Origin: CAVRCT01 sp963719645
Lineage (GTDB): Bacteria; Pseudomonadota; Gammaproteobacteria; DSM-16500
Reading direction: 5' to 3'
Assembly (NCBI GenBank): GCA_963719645.1
Contig: CAVRCT010000005.1
Location: 248,001-312,000 of the forward strand
DNA length: 64,000 bases
Both the position numbers and the translations under genes were made by a program. The notes beneath the pieces are model-generated. The model saw only the letters and a list, made by a program, of their open reading frames with translations, had not been told where the DNA came from and ran no database searches. Positions 16,115 to 25,919 of the stretch are shown here, one piece after another; within the stretch, counting starts at the first letter, position 1; every line of letters begins with the position of its first letter.

Positions 16115-18313
16115 CTAAACATGATGAGAGTGGGTGCCATCCCAATCGGCGGGTGGCGGGTTCATTGCAAATTCTGCGACACGCTCTAAATATATTTTGT
16201 AAATTTTCGCGTGAGGATACGCTTCATGTAACTCCGCTAATAATAATTTAGCTTGCAGCCATTCTTGTTTAAAGTAATGCTCCAAGGCCAACTGATAATT
16301 GGCTAATTCTAGCGAGAGCGCTTCGGTTAAGTCTGATTGTCGGCATAAGACTTCATAAATTTCCACAACGTCTTTTTTTCCTTTGACTCTCACCCGATCT
16401 AATTTTCGAGTGACAAACATTTTTTGTTTTGACAACGTGTTTTCTGTTGTAATGATTTTGGCGCCATAAAATTTAGTTAATTGTTCAATTCGTGAAGCTA
16501 AATTTACTGCATCACCTAAAACCGTATAATTGCGGCGAAAGACGGAACCCATGTCGCCTACACTCATAATGCCGCTATTGAGCCCTACGCCAATCATAAT
16601 TTCGTGCCACCCTTTTGCAGCAAAAACGGGTTTTAGATTTTCTACTACCTGCTGCATATCAAGCGCCGCATTTAATGCATGGAATGCGTGTCGTTTATCT
16701 TTCAAGGGAGCACCCCAAAATGCCATGACCATATCACCCACATATTTATCAATGGTGCCACGGTATTTAAAAATGATTTCGGTGATGGGCGTAAAAAATT
16801 CATTGAGCATTTCTTTTAATTGCTGGGCAGAGAGCGGCTCAGAGAGAGTGGTGAAATTTCGAATATCAGCAAATAAGACGGTCATTTCGCGATCTTCGCC
16901 GTACAAGCCATAATCACCGGAGCTTGTTAGCATTTCATCAATGTGTTTGGCGGGAACGTATTGACCAAACATATTTTTCAATTTTTCACGACGACGCGTT
17001 TCAAATAAATAACCATAAATCATATTTAACATTGCCAGCAGGATAGAAAAAATAACGGGCATAAAGACTGAAATCAGTAAGCCGGTTTTTTCCCAAATCC
17101 AATCATTGATGAGAATGAATGCAAGTGGAATCGCAATAATAAATAAACTGAGTGCTCTGGGCCCCAAGAAGGGGAAAATCAGGGTTAAAATAATCCCCAG
17201 CGCAAAGGTAATAAAAATTTCTGCGCCCAGAGACCATGCTGGTTTATAAGAAAAGTAATTATTTAAAATGCCATCGACGATGGTTGCTTGAATTTCAACG
17301 CCGGGATAAACGCTTTGGATTGCAGTGGCTTTCAAATCACCTAAGCCGGTTGCGGAAGTACCGACAAAAACTATTTTTCCTTCAAATTTTCCGGCTGGAA
17401 TTTTGTTATGTAATACATCGGTTGCAGAATAGTAAGGATAATAAAAACTCTTGCCGTGAAAAGGAATGATCACTTCTCCGTGCGAATCGGTCGGAATAAT
17501 GTGATCGCCAATTTTGACGCCCTCTAGGCGCAATTGATTATTATATTTTGCAGTGACGATGCTTATTTTTTCTAATAGATAAACGCGGGCAGTTTCGAGA
17601 GCGAGTGATGGGTATAAGCCACTCTTGTATTCAATTAAAACGGGAGAATGGCGAATAATGCCATCCACGTCAGGAAAGACATTAATAAACCCCGTGTTTT
17701 TAGCGGATGAAATAAAAAGAGGGGCATTGCCAATGTAACCCGGCGCGGTAAAAAATCCCAACTGTGATTGCTCAAGAGGAGACAATTGCAAAAGAGGTGC
17801 GGCTAATTCACCTTCAACTGTCTGACGAGGTACGAAACTAAAACCAAGCACCGTATCCGCCGAGGTGAAACTTTTTGCCAAGACGGCATCATTGTTAAAG
17901 AGAGGCGCTATTTTTTGGAAAAAAGGGACTAATGCCGGTTTCATTAAATTTAATTGGGTTAATTTAGCTGACACTTGGTTGGCGATATTTTCTTCTTTCT
18001 CCGAAAAAAGAATATCCAGCGCAACGACAGTGGCTCCTGCTTGTTGAATTTGACCGATAAGTGCGGCAATTTTATCTCGATTCCACGGCCAGCGACCTTC
18101 TTTGCTAATGCTTTTGTCATCAATATCGACAATCGCAAGGGTGTTGCTATTGAATTTTTGTTGCGTGTAAACGCGAGTTAATAATTGCATATCATAAGCA
18201 AGATCTTCAAAACGGGTAATGAAATGGTGCACCGATGTGAAATGGGTGACCTGCGCCCAGATTGCAAAAGCCAGTAGAATAAAGCCGAGCAATATTGGTA
18301 TTCGTTTACCCAC
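16115..18313 (-). CDS. CHASE2-domain class III adenylate cyclase
   Basis: 732 residues. Order: membrane helix (5-22), periplasmic CHASE2 sensor (about 35-340, with VDIDDKSISKEGRWPWNR and GKIVFVGTSATGLGD), three membrane helices (about 365-440), cyclase domain (about 470-640), then a helical tail. In the cyclase, FADIRNF and DKYVGDMVMAFW give the metal-binding aspartates, and TVLGDAVNLASRIE gives the purine-contacting aspartate and the transition-state Asn and Arg. The Lys in DKYVGD and the Asp in LGDAVN are the pair expected for ATP rather than GTP use. Start is GTG at 18313 with AAGGA eight bases upstream. Likely makes cAMP in response to an envelope signal. Confidence 0.92.
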   Translation of the reverse strand: MGKRIPILLGFILLAFAIWAQVTHFTSVHHFITRFEDLAYDMQLLTRVYTQQKFNSNTLAIVDIDDKSISKEGRWPWNRDKIAALIGQIQQAGATVVALDILFSEKEENIANQVSAKLTQLNLMKPALVPFFQKIAPLFNNDAVLAKSFTSADTVLGFSFVPRQTVEGELAAPLLQLSPLEQSQLGFFTAPGYIGNAPLFISSAKNTGFINVFPDVDGIIRHSPVLIEYKSGLYPSLALETARVYLLEKISIVTAKYNNQLRLEGVKIGDHIIPTDSHGEVIIPFHGKSFYYPYYSATDVLHNKIPAGKFEGKIVFVGTSATGLGDLKATAIQSVYPGVEIQATIVDGILNNYFSYKPAWSLGAEIFITFALGIILTLIFPFLGPRALSLFIIAIPLAFILINDWIWEKTGLLISVFMPVIFSILLAMLNMIYGYLFETRRREKLKNMFGQYVPAKHIDEMLTSSGDYGLYGEDREMTVLFADIRNFTTLSEPLSAQQLKEMLNEFFTPITEIIFKYRGTIDKYVGDMVMAFWGAPLKDKRHAFHALNAALDMQQVVENLKPVFAAKGWHEIMIGVGLNSGIMSVGDMGSVFRRNYTVLGDAVNLASRIEQLTKFYGAKIITTENTLSKQKMFVTRKLDRVRVKGKKDVVEIYEVLCRQSDLTEALSLELANYQLALEHYFKQEWLQAKLLLAELHEAYPHAKIYKIYLERVAEFAMNPPPADWDGTHSHHV

Positions 18314-18534
18314 GCATCAATTCCTTAGTGATTTTTTTTAGTATACCCCTCACCTTTCAAAATGCGAAATTCTCGGTGTTATCCTGTGTGGTTCCGTTTA
18401 GCGAAAAAGCTGTCGAATTGTTTTGCAATAGCGAATAGACTGTTCATTTTAAAGATATGGAAATTTTTGAGTTAGTAACGCTATAATGAGCAAGTTTTTT
18501 GACGGAACGAATCTGTATTTTAAGGAAGAAGAAT

Positions 18535-20268
18535 TTGAACAAGCAAAAATGGCGCTGGCTTTCTCAGATCATGGCACTAGCATGTGGCATTTTTATTAAT
18601 GGATCTATCTTTGCAGATGTTCCTGCGACAAAAGAGCAATTACCCGGTAGCACTCAACCAGGTTTAATGCCAACTTTTCTCACCCCACCCGTCGTACCGA
18701 ATGCAAAAGCCCACGTGGCGGTAAAAGCACCCGAAGAAAAACCCTCTTCGCTAGGCCCGCAAGCAGCGCAAATTAAATTCAAATTAGTTCACATTATTTT
18801 AGAAGGCAATCACGTCTACACGGATCAGCAAATAAAGACGGTTTATCAAGATAAACTGAACACCACGATCACCGTCGCAGAGCTACAAGAGATTGTCCAA
18901 AACATTACAAATTATTACCGGAATAATGGGTACATTTTATCGCGTGCTGTTTTGCCACCTCAACACGTACATGACGGTATTGTGCATGTTCGTCTGATTG
19001 AGGGCTATATTGATAAAGTGCATGTCATCGGTCAGCCCAAGGGCGCGAATGCTATTTTGCAACGCTATGGCCAGCAAATTTCAAAATCAAGACCGCTGCA
19101 AATTAAGGTGATGGAATATTATTTGCGCTTAGCCAATGAAGTTCCGGGTGTACAAGTGCGCGCTGTTTTAGAGCCTTCTAAAACCGAAACCGGTGCAACT
19201 GATTTAGACTTATCGTCAGCGACTCAACTTGTCAATGCGTCGGCATCTTATGATGACTATGGCACGCGTTATATCGGGCCTCATCAAGTCACCACTAACT
19301 TAGCGGCGAATTCAATTTTTATCTCAGGGGATGTGACGCGATTAACGTATGTGACTTCTACGCCTAAACGAAAAGAATTGGATTATTACGATATTTCTTA
19401 TCAAGCACCGATTGGCTCGAATGGTTTGAATGCGGCTCTCGGTAAAAACCGATCTGCAACAGAGCCTGGTTTTGTTTTATCGCCACAAGATGTAGTGGGT
19501 CTGGCGGTGACTTATTACGGTAACATGCAATATCCATTGATTCGTACCCGCGATCAAAATATGTCATTGGATGGCGGTTTTAATTATGTCGATAGCGGCG
19601 TGAATTCATTAGGGCAATTACTTTATATGGATCATTTACGCACGATCAAAGGTGGTGCGACGTATAGTTTTGCAGATCGCTATGTGGGTTCCAATTTATT
19701 GGCGTTACACATTGAGCAAGGGTTGAGTATTTTCCATGCGTCAACAAATACACATTCAACCACGACTTCTCGTTTTGGTGGAACGGCTAACTTTACCAAG
19801 TTCATTTGGCAAGCAGCACGTAATCAAGGATTATGGGGACGGTATTCTGCTTATCTGATGGCGACTGGACAATATACCTTTGAACCGTTGTTGGCATCGG
19901 AACAATTTGCATTCGGTGGTAGTCAAATGGGCCGTGGTTATGATCCGGCGGAAATCATTGCTGATCGTGGTATGGGCGGCACATTGGAGTTTCGGGCGGA
20001 TTTCGCACCGGGCTTATCTTTTTTACAAACGTTACAACCGTATATTTTCTATGATGCAGGGCTGGTGTGGAATTTGCGAAATATTCCAAATACCGAAGAG
20101 AAACAAAGCGCAACATCAACAGGTATTGGTTCACGCTTTGTCTTCAATCATTATTTTACCGGCAACTTTATGTATACTCAGCCGCTCACTCGTACGGTTG
20201 CGGCTCAGGCACTCGTAGGCGAAGGAAGAAAGCCACGGATGTTTTTTAGCATTGTTGGATCTGTCTAA
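18535..20268 (+). CDS. Two-partner-secretion outer-membrane transporter (TpsB/FhaC-like), first copy
   Basis: About 577 residues. Signal peptide with KQKWRWLSQIMALACGIF then a proline-rich linker; a POTRA_2 domain (about 80-160: KFKLVHIILEGNHVYTDQQI, NNGYILSRAVLPPQ), a second POTRA-like ShlB domain with VIEG-like RLIEGYIDKVHV, then a 16-strand barrel with the conserved FAFGGSQMGRGYDP motif of the Omp85/TpsB superfamily (loop L6 region) near 455 and LQPYIFYDAGLVWN. It exports a partner exoprotein across the outer membrane. I chose the TTG at 18535, which has AAGGAAG seven bases upstream and begins the signal peptide. No TpsA exoprotein gene is in the window. Confidence 0.9.
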   Translation: MNKQKWRWLSQIMALACGIFINGSIFADVPATKEQLPGSTQPGLMPTFLTPPVVPNAKAHVAVKAPEEKPSSLGPQAAQIKFKLVHIILEGNHVYTDQQIKTVYQDKLNTTITVAELQEIVQNITNYYRNNGYILSRAVLPPQHVHDGIVHVRLIEGYIDKVHVIGQPKGANAILQRYGQQISKSRPLQIKVMEYYLRLANEVPGVQVRAVLEPSKTETGATDLDLSSATQLVNASASYDDYGTRYIGPHQVTTNLAANSIFISGDVTRLTYVTSTPKRKELDYYDISYQAPIGSNGLNAALGKNRSATEPGFVLSPQDVVGLAVTYYGNMQYPLIRTRDQNMSLDGGFNYVDSGVNSLGQLLYMDHLRTIKGGATYSFADRYVGSNLLALHIEQGLSIFHASTNTHSTTTSRFGGTANFTKFIWQAARNQGLWGRYSAYLMATGQYTFEPLLASEQFAFGGSQMGRGYDPAEIIADRGMGGTLEFRADFAPGLSFLQTLQPYIFYDAGLVWNLRNIPNTEEKQSATSTGIGSRFVFNHYFTGNFMYTQPLTRTVAAQALVGEGRKPRMFFSIVGSV

Positions 20269-20279
20269 GGAGATGAGGA

Positions 20280-21992
20280 TTGATATCGGTTAAAAAAGCA
20301 CGTCTTGGGCCAATTGTTTGCTTGGCTTTGCTTTTTTCACAATCTGCTTCTGCCTTTGATGCAGCAGCAGTTGCTGCGCAAATACCCAGTTTATTTGATG
20401 CCGGACAAGTGAGTAAACGCTTGAACGCTTCGCCGACGCTTCCTGCAGCAACTGCCTCGGTGACGCATCAGCTCAAACCCGAAACACCGATTCAATCGGC
20501 GCAAAAAATCAGTTTCAAATTAACCAAAATTATTTTATCAGGCAATACTGTTTTTACGGATGCGCAAATTGCAGCGATTTACCAAGCTAAACTCAATACA
20601 ACAATTACCTTAAGTGATCTGCAACAAATTACCGAAGAGATTACCAAAAAATATCGAGAAGCCGGTTATGTTCTTTCACGTGCCATTTTGCCGCCGCAAC
20701 AAATTAAAAAGGGTGTGGTCAAGATTCAAATTATCGAAGGCTATATCAACAATGTGTCGATCAATGGTGATGCGGGTCCTGCTAAAAAGTTGTTGCTGGA
20801 ATATGCCGAAAAAGCAAAACGTTCTCATCCCATGCAGATTGCGGATTTAGAACACTACATGTTATTAGCCAATGATTTGCCGGGTTACAAAGTAGCCGCT
20901 ATTTTAAATCCGTCAACGACGACATCGGGCGCTGCGGATTTGGTGTTGAATGTGACGCGATCACGCGTAGCCTTTATGACGAGTTATGATAATTACGGTA
21001 CGCGTTATTTGGGACCGCAACAGGTGACAGCGAGTGGTTCAGTCTATTCGTTAATCGCGGGTGGCAGCATGGATTTATTTCGTGCGGTTGAAACGACACG
21101 CGGCAGAGACCTGCATTATGGTGAGTATTTACATACGCAGCCCATTGGTTCAAATGGGTTAAATCTCTCAGTGGATGCCAATTACACGCAAACGCAACCT
21201 GGATTTGTGTTAACACCTTTATTAATTGTTGCAAGAAATGCGACGGGTTATATGGATCTTTCTTACCCGGTGATTCGATCGCGAAGCACTAATTTATATC
21301 TGCACAGTACGGCAAATTATCAAAATGTGACATCGACGATTTTATCATCGCCTTTTTATCAAGATCGTATTCGTTCAATCATTGTGGGCGGCGCGTTTAA
21401 TCATTTGGATCATTGGTTTGGATTAAATACAGTGAGCTTAGATATCGAACACGGATTTCCGATTTGGGGTGCGCATACGCATACCCTGCAATCAAATCCA
21501 TTTGGACGGACTGTCTTTACCAAAGAGAATTTGACGTTAGCGCGACTGCAACAAATTAATGCTCGTTTTTCGTTGCTAGGTTCAGTGCATGGTCAGTATT
21601 CGAATGAACCGTTGTTGGCGACAGAGCAATTTATCTATGGCGGCACTGATTATGGTCGAGGTTATGATCCATCGGCAATCGTGGGTGATCGAGGTGCGGC
21701 AGGTAAACTAGAATTACGCGCGGATACGTCGCCCGAACTACGGTTTTTACAAGCGGTGCAATATTATGCGTTTTATGATGCGGGTATTATTTGGAACATC
21801 AATGAAACGAATTTACCCTTGCGTCAAACCGCAATGTCTACAGGTGTTGGCGCACGAATTAATTTTATGAACCATTTGTCAGGCAATGTGTATGTTGCCA
21901 AACCACTGACATTACCGGTTGCTGTCTTTCAAATTTTAGGACGTAATGCGAATGCACCACGGACGTTTTTTCAATTGGTGGTGAGTGCGTAA
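20280..21992 (+). CDS. Two-partner-secretion outer-membrane transporter (TpsB/FhaC-like), second copy
   Basis: 570 residues, a tandem paralogue of the preceding gene: ISFKLTKIILSGNTVFTDAQI and REAGYVLSRAILPPQQ match its POTRA, and FIYGGTDYGRGYDPS matches its barrel motif. Signal peptide at 1-25 (LGPIVCLALLFSQSASA). The TTG start at 20280 is supported by AAGGAG eight bases upstream, 12 bases after the first gene's stop; both paralogues use TTG. The two arose by duplication and have diverged, most in the barrel, which suggests distinct cargo. A nested palindrome follows at 22001. Confidence 0.9.
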   Translation: MISVKKARLGPIVCLALLFSQSASAFDAAAVAAQIPSLFDAGQVSKRLNASPTLPAATASVTHQLKPETPIQSAQKISFKLTKIILSGNTVFTDAQIAAIYQAKLNTTITLSDLQQITEEITKKYREAGYVLSRAILPPQQIKKGVVKIQIIEGYINNVSINGDAGPAKKLLLEYAEKAKRSHPMQIADLEHYMLLANDLPGYKVAAILNPSTTTSGAADLVLNVTRSRVAFMTSYDNYGTRYLGPQQVTASGSVYSLIAGGSMDLFRAVETTRGRDLHYGEYLHTQPIGSNGLNLSVDANYTQTQPGFVLTPLLIVARNATGYMDLSYPVIRSRSTNLYLHSTANYQNVTSTILSSPFYQDRIRSIIVGGAFNHLDHWFGLNTVSLDIEHGFPIWGAHTHTLQSNPFGRTVFTKENLTLARLQQINARFSLLGSVHGQYSNEPLLATEQFIYGGTDYGRGYDPSAIVGDRGAAGKLELRADTSPELRFLQAVQYYAFYDAGIIWNINETNLPLRQTAMSTGVGARINFMNHLSGNVYVAKPLTLPVAVFQILGRNANAPRTFFQLVVSA

Positions 21993-22000
21993 AGTCTGCA

Positions 22001-22253
22001 CCATATCATTACCCACAAATGTTTAATGAGCGCTAACTTTAAGAAGAATTTAGAATTATTTTATATAAATCCCCCTCAATCCCCCTTTTCCAAAGGGGGA
22101 GACTTTCTTAAGCAGCTCCTCTCTCAAAAACGAATCACGATGCTGCTTAGTACGCTTCCCCCTTTGGAAGAGGGGGATTGAGGGGGATTTTTATAAAAAA
22201 TTGCTTATGATTGCTTGCGCGCAAGCAGGAAATATTTGTGGGTAATGATATGG
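22001..22253. repeat. Nested palindrome: family C copy 2 inside a 20-base inverted repeat
   Basis: Outer arms CCATATCATTACCCACAAAT (22001-22020) and its exact complement (22234-22253) enclose a family C element (22059-22200) with arms based on AAATCCCCCTCAATCCCCCT. The whole starts nine bases after the stop of the second TpsB gene and may end its transcript. A frame reads through the right half but shows no recognisable protein. The rest of the gap to 22414 holds nothing I can name. Confidence 0.75.
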
Positions 22254-22414
22254 TCTGCACTAGGCCTCTTTTTAATGGCTCGTCTTCACGCAATTTTTCA
22301 AACAAAGACCAATAGAAATTATTTATCAAATATATAAAAACAATTAATTATACTAATTGATATGCTATCGCTATGCTGCATATCAAGGTTAACCCTATTT
22401 AGCGAGATGCCATC

Positions 22415-23383
22415 ATGATGAGATCAATACAGCAAACGCAACACAAATATGACTTACATAACGAGCTAAAGATACGATATAGAGAATTTTTCGAATCTAA
22501 GTGGGCTATTCATTTATCAAAGCAGGCAAAAGAATTTTCTTCCGTCAGTAAAATATCCTCTGCAATTGTAAAATTAATAGAGTCGAATAAAAAAACAGTC
22601 ATAAATTTAATCGCAAATGATCACAAGATGATTGCAGAGCTTCGCGAGCCGTATTTTGGTAGTTGCTATGACAGTAAGCAAGAAGTGACGGCTGAGGAAG
22701 TGTTTGAAAAAATCCTGTTGATATTAAAAAATGAAACACCTGATCTAAGCAATGTGATGCAGATACATTGCATTTTTATCCATCGCATTTATGACCATCT
22801 TGAAAAGAAAAGCGAGAAACCGGAGTTAGTCAGCAAACTATATCCTGGATATTTGTTCAGTAAAGAAAACCGTCATCGAGTAGAAGAAAAAAAAGAAAAA
22901 ATGAAATTGACCACTCAATTAGGTATTTCAAGACATCGAGTCTTTAACAGAATGCTTGAGCATGCGAGTAAAAAGCACCAACGGGCTATAGAGAAATTTG
23001 TCCCAAATTATCAAGCAAACTTTTTCAAATCAGCGTTGAAAGAAGCCATTCCGGTTGCCACAGGCCCATCAGGACATGCTGGTTCGCTCATGTTAGGCGC
23101 AAAACTGTATGGAAATTTGACGTCTGAAGAAATGACTGAATATGCATTAGCATGTTTTGCATTTCTAGCTGCAGGAGGGCATCACAGTTATCATGAAGTA
23201 ATGACGGTAGCAGCACTTGTAGGAGTAGATTTTCAGGTGGGTAATTATGAAAAAGGAGTCCCATCATCCATCAAAAAAACAAAAATGTATCAGATACTCA
23301 GTAAGCAATTTCCAGAATTTTTAAATTACAGCGCAGGAGAAGTGACATGTTCAGTAGTGCTTAAGAAAGGGCTGTCATCCTGA
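22415..23383 (+). CDS. Orphan protein of unknown function, tail encoded by repeat A
   Basis: 322 residues, largely helical and charged, no signal peptide or membrane helix. A central region runs GPSGHAGSLMLGAKL and, about 35 residues on, AGGHHSYHEVM; the clustered histidines with Ser and Glu look like a metal site or active site, but I know no family with it. The last eight residues (VLKKGLSS) and the stop codon are read from the first arm of repeat A2, so the original end of the protein has probably been replaced. Start ATG at 22415 is followed by a second ATG. Low GC and orphan status make it a candidate host-interaction protein; this is inference. Confidence 0.65.
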   Translation: MMRSIQQTQHKYDLHNELKIRYREFFESKWAIHLSKQAKEFSSVSKISSAIVKLIESNKKTVINLIANDHKMIAELREPYFGSCYDSKQEVTAEEVFEKILLILKNETPDLSNVMQIHCIFIHRIYDHLEKKSEKPELVSKLYPGYLFSKENRHRVEEKKEKMKLTTQLGISRHRVFNRMLEHASKKHQRAIEKFVPNYQANFFKSALKEAIPVATGPSGHAGSLMLGAKLYGNLTSEEMTEYALACFAFLAAGGHHSYHEVMTVAALVGVDFQVGNYEKGVPSSIKKTKMYQILSKQFPEFLNYSAGEVTCSVVLKKGLSS

Positions 23384-23590
23384 GCGCTTTTCGCTCCGAA
23401 GCATCTCCCGCAAAAGAAAGGGCTGTCATCCTGAGTGCTTTTCGCTCCGAAGGATCTCCCGCAAATTTCTGATGTTTAGTTAAAAGTATTCTAAGCATCT
23501 CTCTACTTCATAGGGAGATCCTTCGGAGCGAAAAGCACTCAGGATGACAGCCCTTTCTTAAGCACTCAAGATGACAGCCCTTGTCTTAAG
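23359..23590. repeat. Palindromic repeat family A, copy 2, with duplicated left arm
   Basis: Left arm occurs twice (23359-23410, then 23415-23461), the right arm once in full (23512-23562) and once in part (to about 23590). Arm sequence is that of A1 with GCTTTTCGCTCCGAAG at its core. The first arm overlaps the coding end of the gene at 22415. The element lies between that gene and the convergent KAP gene. Confidence 0.85.
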
Positions 23591-23654
23591 CAGCTCTCGC
23601 AATTGATAGACAACGAACTTGGAATTACGCTTGTGTAGATACCTTTGTAAAAAA

Positions 23655-25832
23655 TCAAACCGTCGTCTTAGGGATCACTTTAACCGTCTTCGCATGAATT
23701 AAATCTAGAAAGATAAGAATCGCCAATTGTTCACGTTCGCCCAATTTTTCAAATCCAGCCTCTTCAAACAACATTTTGACGTGCGGCTCTAAAATGCGGA
23801 CAGAAATAAAATTTTCGATATTCGTCAACGATTCTTCCCAAGAAGAATTTTTTTCCAATTTCGTCATCGCTTGATCAATGGGATATTTCAATGTTGCCAG
23901 CAAGAATGCGAGCAATGATGGATCCTCCATGGTAATTTGGCCGACAAACCGTTTGCATGCCTCTTCATCACCCCATTCACGCCAAGCATTTAACAAAGGC
24001 AAGAGTTTGGGATGCTCTTGTAATCTACCAATGCTTGCCCAATATAAAATACGTTGTACGGCGCTCTCTTTTAATGCCTCTAATTGTTCAGGGGTAACAT
24101 CACGCTGTTCCAACGGAATGAATGTATCCTCTGACGCAAGATGGGTTTGCTCTTGCAGTCGAATTTCATGAACAATAATGTAAACACTGTGTATCGCTTT
24201 TTGTATCGCTTTCTGTAACACGTGAAACCGTGCGTCGCTCGTCTCTAATCGCCGTAATAATAAATGTAGGATGCGATGAATACGATCGGCCGTATCAAAT
24301 TGAATTAAAGTGCCAATGCCTTCTGGAAATAAGTCAGCACTGTCAATCAGTGCGCTAACCACATGCGCAATGTTCTCGGGTTCAATTTGATTAATCAGCA
24401 GTTGATCAAACGTATCCAAAAATTGTGGAATACGCTCGTCTTGATTGATGCGCAATAATTCCAGTGCAAAACCCTCTTCATCTTTGCTCAACGAAAGCAG
24501 TGCTTTCATTTCAGCGGATGAAATGGAACCGGTTGGTAATGACAATCGAAAATACACATCAAACACATCCGGACTGCAAATACGATGAAATTTCCGCGCG
24601 AGCGATTCCGAATGAAAAAAAACTAAGTCAGTTTGATATATACTACGTAAACGCGGGAATAATCGAATACATAACGGCAACATAAAAGCGCGCGAGATTT
24701 TTTCAGACCGTTGTAAAATTTCATCGACTCTTGTTTTGTCTTCAACTAATTTCTCTTGATTAAATTCGTAAACATTTTCCATTAAATCAGTAAATAAATC
24801 CTTATTATCACGAATGCCCTTGTACACAGCCGGTTCAAAGACTTCTAATGCCGTAATGGCAAAAAAGTCGACTGGGTTAACAATATCTTTTACGCGGGAA
24901 TAACTGAAACTCAAGGTATTCACATAACGCGTAATGTCACGGCAATTTTCAAAAATATGTTTTAACGTGGAATAATAAACATCTGCCCAGTACTCTTTGT
25001 CCCAAAGATCTTCCGGCATCAGCGAGACAATTTTTTGCAAACGGTCTAATAAAATATTTTCAATATCTTGTTTAGAAATCGCAGGAATTTCAAAAGGCAG
25101 CTGAACGACTTTTTCCAAATAATCTTGGCCACCCTCGCCATAAATTTTTTCAATAGAACGAATCACAATTTCTTTATCCATCGCAAGCAAATAAATGGTA
25201 TTGGCATAATCGCCGATGGATTTGACGATTTGGAAAATTTGATTGATTTCTTTCTCATCAATCCGCGCAATATTATCGATAATGATAATTATTTTATGTT
25301 TTTGCTGACGCAGTAGCTCATTCAATTCAGCTTTGACTAATGTTAAATCGCGTCCGGCTTCCCAGCCAAATGTTTCTTCGCGCGTCTGTTGTGGATAAAA
25401 GAGGCGAGTTAAAAAATGATGTTTTGGCCGCAGAGATTTTGGTACAGGTTGATGGGTAAAAAACGAAACATATAATTCGAGCAAATGAATTATTTTATCG
25501 GCATTTTCTAGGAAGGGTGAGTTACGCAATTCAGACGATAGTCGGCGAAAAAAACTATACAGCAATTGATTTTGACCGGAGTAACTCCACGGACTGAAAT
25601 TTAAAATGATAGGTCGCTCATCATCAAACATATTGGTTGCGCCATAGCGTAATTCTTCTAACATGAGATTAATGACGGACGTTTTGCCACAGCCCCAGCC
25701 GCCATATAAGCCAATGACTAAACTCTCAGGATTTTTATGATCAAGAATACAGCGCGCTAAATATTTCGCAAAGGTAGATCGACCTAGCCGATCTTGTTCG
25801 CTTTTTTGAATGGGACGGTCTGCATCAAACAC
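23655..25832 (-). CDS. KAP family P-loop NTPase
   Basis: 725 residues. N-terminal Walker A is GLYGGWGCGKTSVIN near residue 43, then LNFSPWSYSGQNQLLYSFF near 79, and a Walker B-like KIIIIIDNIARIDEKEI near 180, which together are the KAP (Kidins220/ARMS-PifA) NTPase signature. I see no long membrane helices, unlike many KAP proteins. The C-terminal half is helical without known motifs. KAP proteins are implicated in signalling scaffolds and, for PifA, phage exclusion; a role here is not shown. Start is GTG at 25832 with AGAGG nine bases upstream. It is transcribed alone. Confidence 0.85.
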   Translation of the reverse strand: MFDADRPIQKSEQDRLGRSTFAKYLARCILDHKNPESLVIGLYGGWGCGKTSVINLMLEELRYGATNMFDDERPIILNFSPWSYSGQNQLLYSFFRRLSSELRNSPFLENADKIIHLLELYVSFFTHQPVPKSLRPKHHFLTRLFYPQQTREETFGWEAGRDLTLVKAELNELLRQQKHKIIIIIDNIARIDEKEINQIFQIVKSIGDYANTIYLLAMDKEIVIRSIEKIYGEGGQDYLEKVVQLPFEIPAISKQDIENILLDRLQKIVSLMPEDLWDKEYWADVYYSTLKHIFENCRDITRYVNTLSFSYSRVKDIVNPVDFFAITALEVFEPAVYKGIRDNKDLFTDLMENVYEFNQEKLVEDKTRVDEILQRSEKISRAFMLPLCIRLFPRLRSIYQTDLVFFHSESLARKFHRICSPDVFDVYFRLSLPTGSISSAEMKALLSLSKDEEGFALELLRINQDERIPQFLDTFDQLLINQIEPENIAHVVSALIDSADLFPEGIGTLIQFDTADRIHRILHLLLRRLETSDARFHVLQKAIQKAIHSVYIIVHEIRLQEQTHLASEDTFIPLEQRDVTPEQLEALKESAVQRILYWASIGRLQEHPKLLPLLNAWREWGDEEACKRFVGQITMEDPSLLAFLLATLKYPIDQAMTKLEKNSSWEESLTNIENFISVRILEPHVKMLFEEAGFEKLGEREQLAILIFLDLIHAKTVKVIPKTTV

Positions 25833-25887
25833 GTTGGCGTACCTCTCGCGGCAGTGCTTTGCAATACTAAAATTATAACATATTTAG

Positions 25888-25912
25888 CCTGCCCCTGAGG
25901 GGGCGGGGCAGG
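25888..25912 (-). terminator. GC-rich stem-loop after the POT gene
   Basis: CCTGCCCC (25888-25895) pairs with GGGGCAGG (25905-25912) around a nine-base loop, eight bases past the POT transporter stop. No U-run follows on the minus strand, so terminator function is uncertain. Confidence 0.4.
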
Positions 25913-25919
25913 TTAAGAT

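Noticed and set aside
22147..22329. Leftward ORF of 60 codons after the TpsB operon
   Set aside because: Half of it is the arm of repeat C2 and the outer hairpin; no family or start signal.
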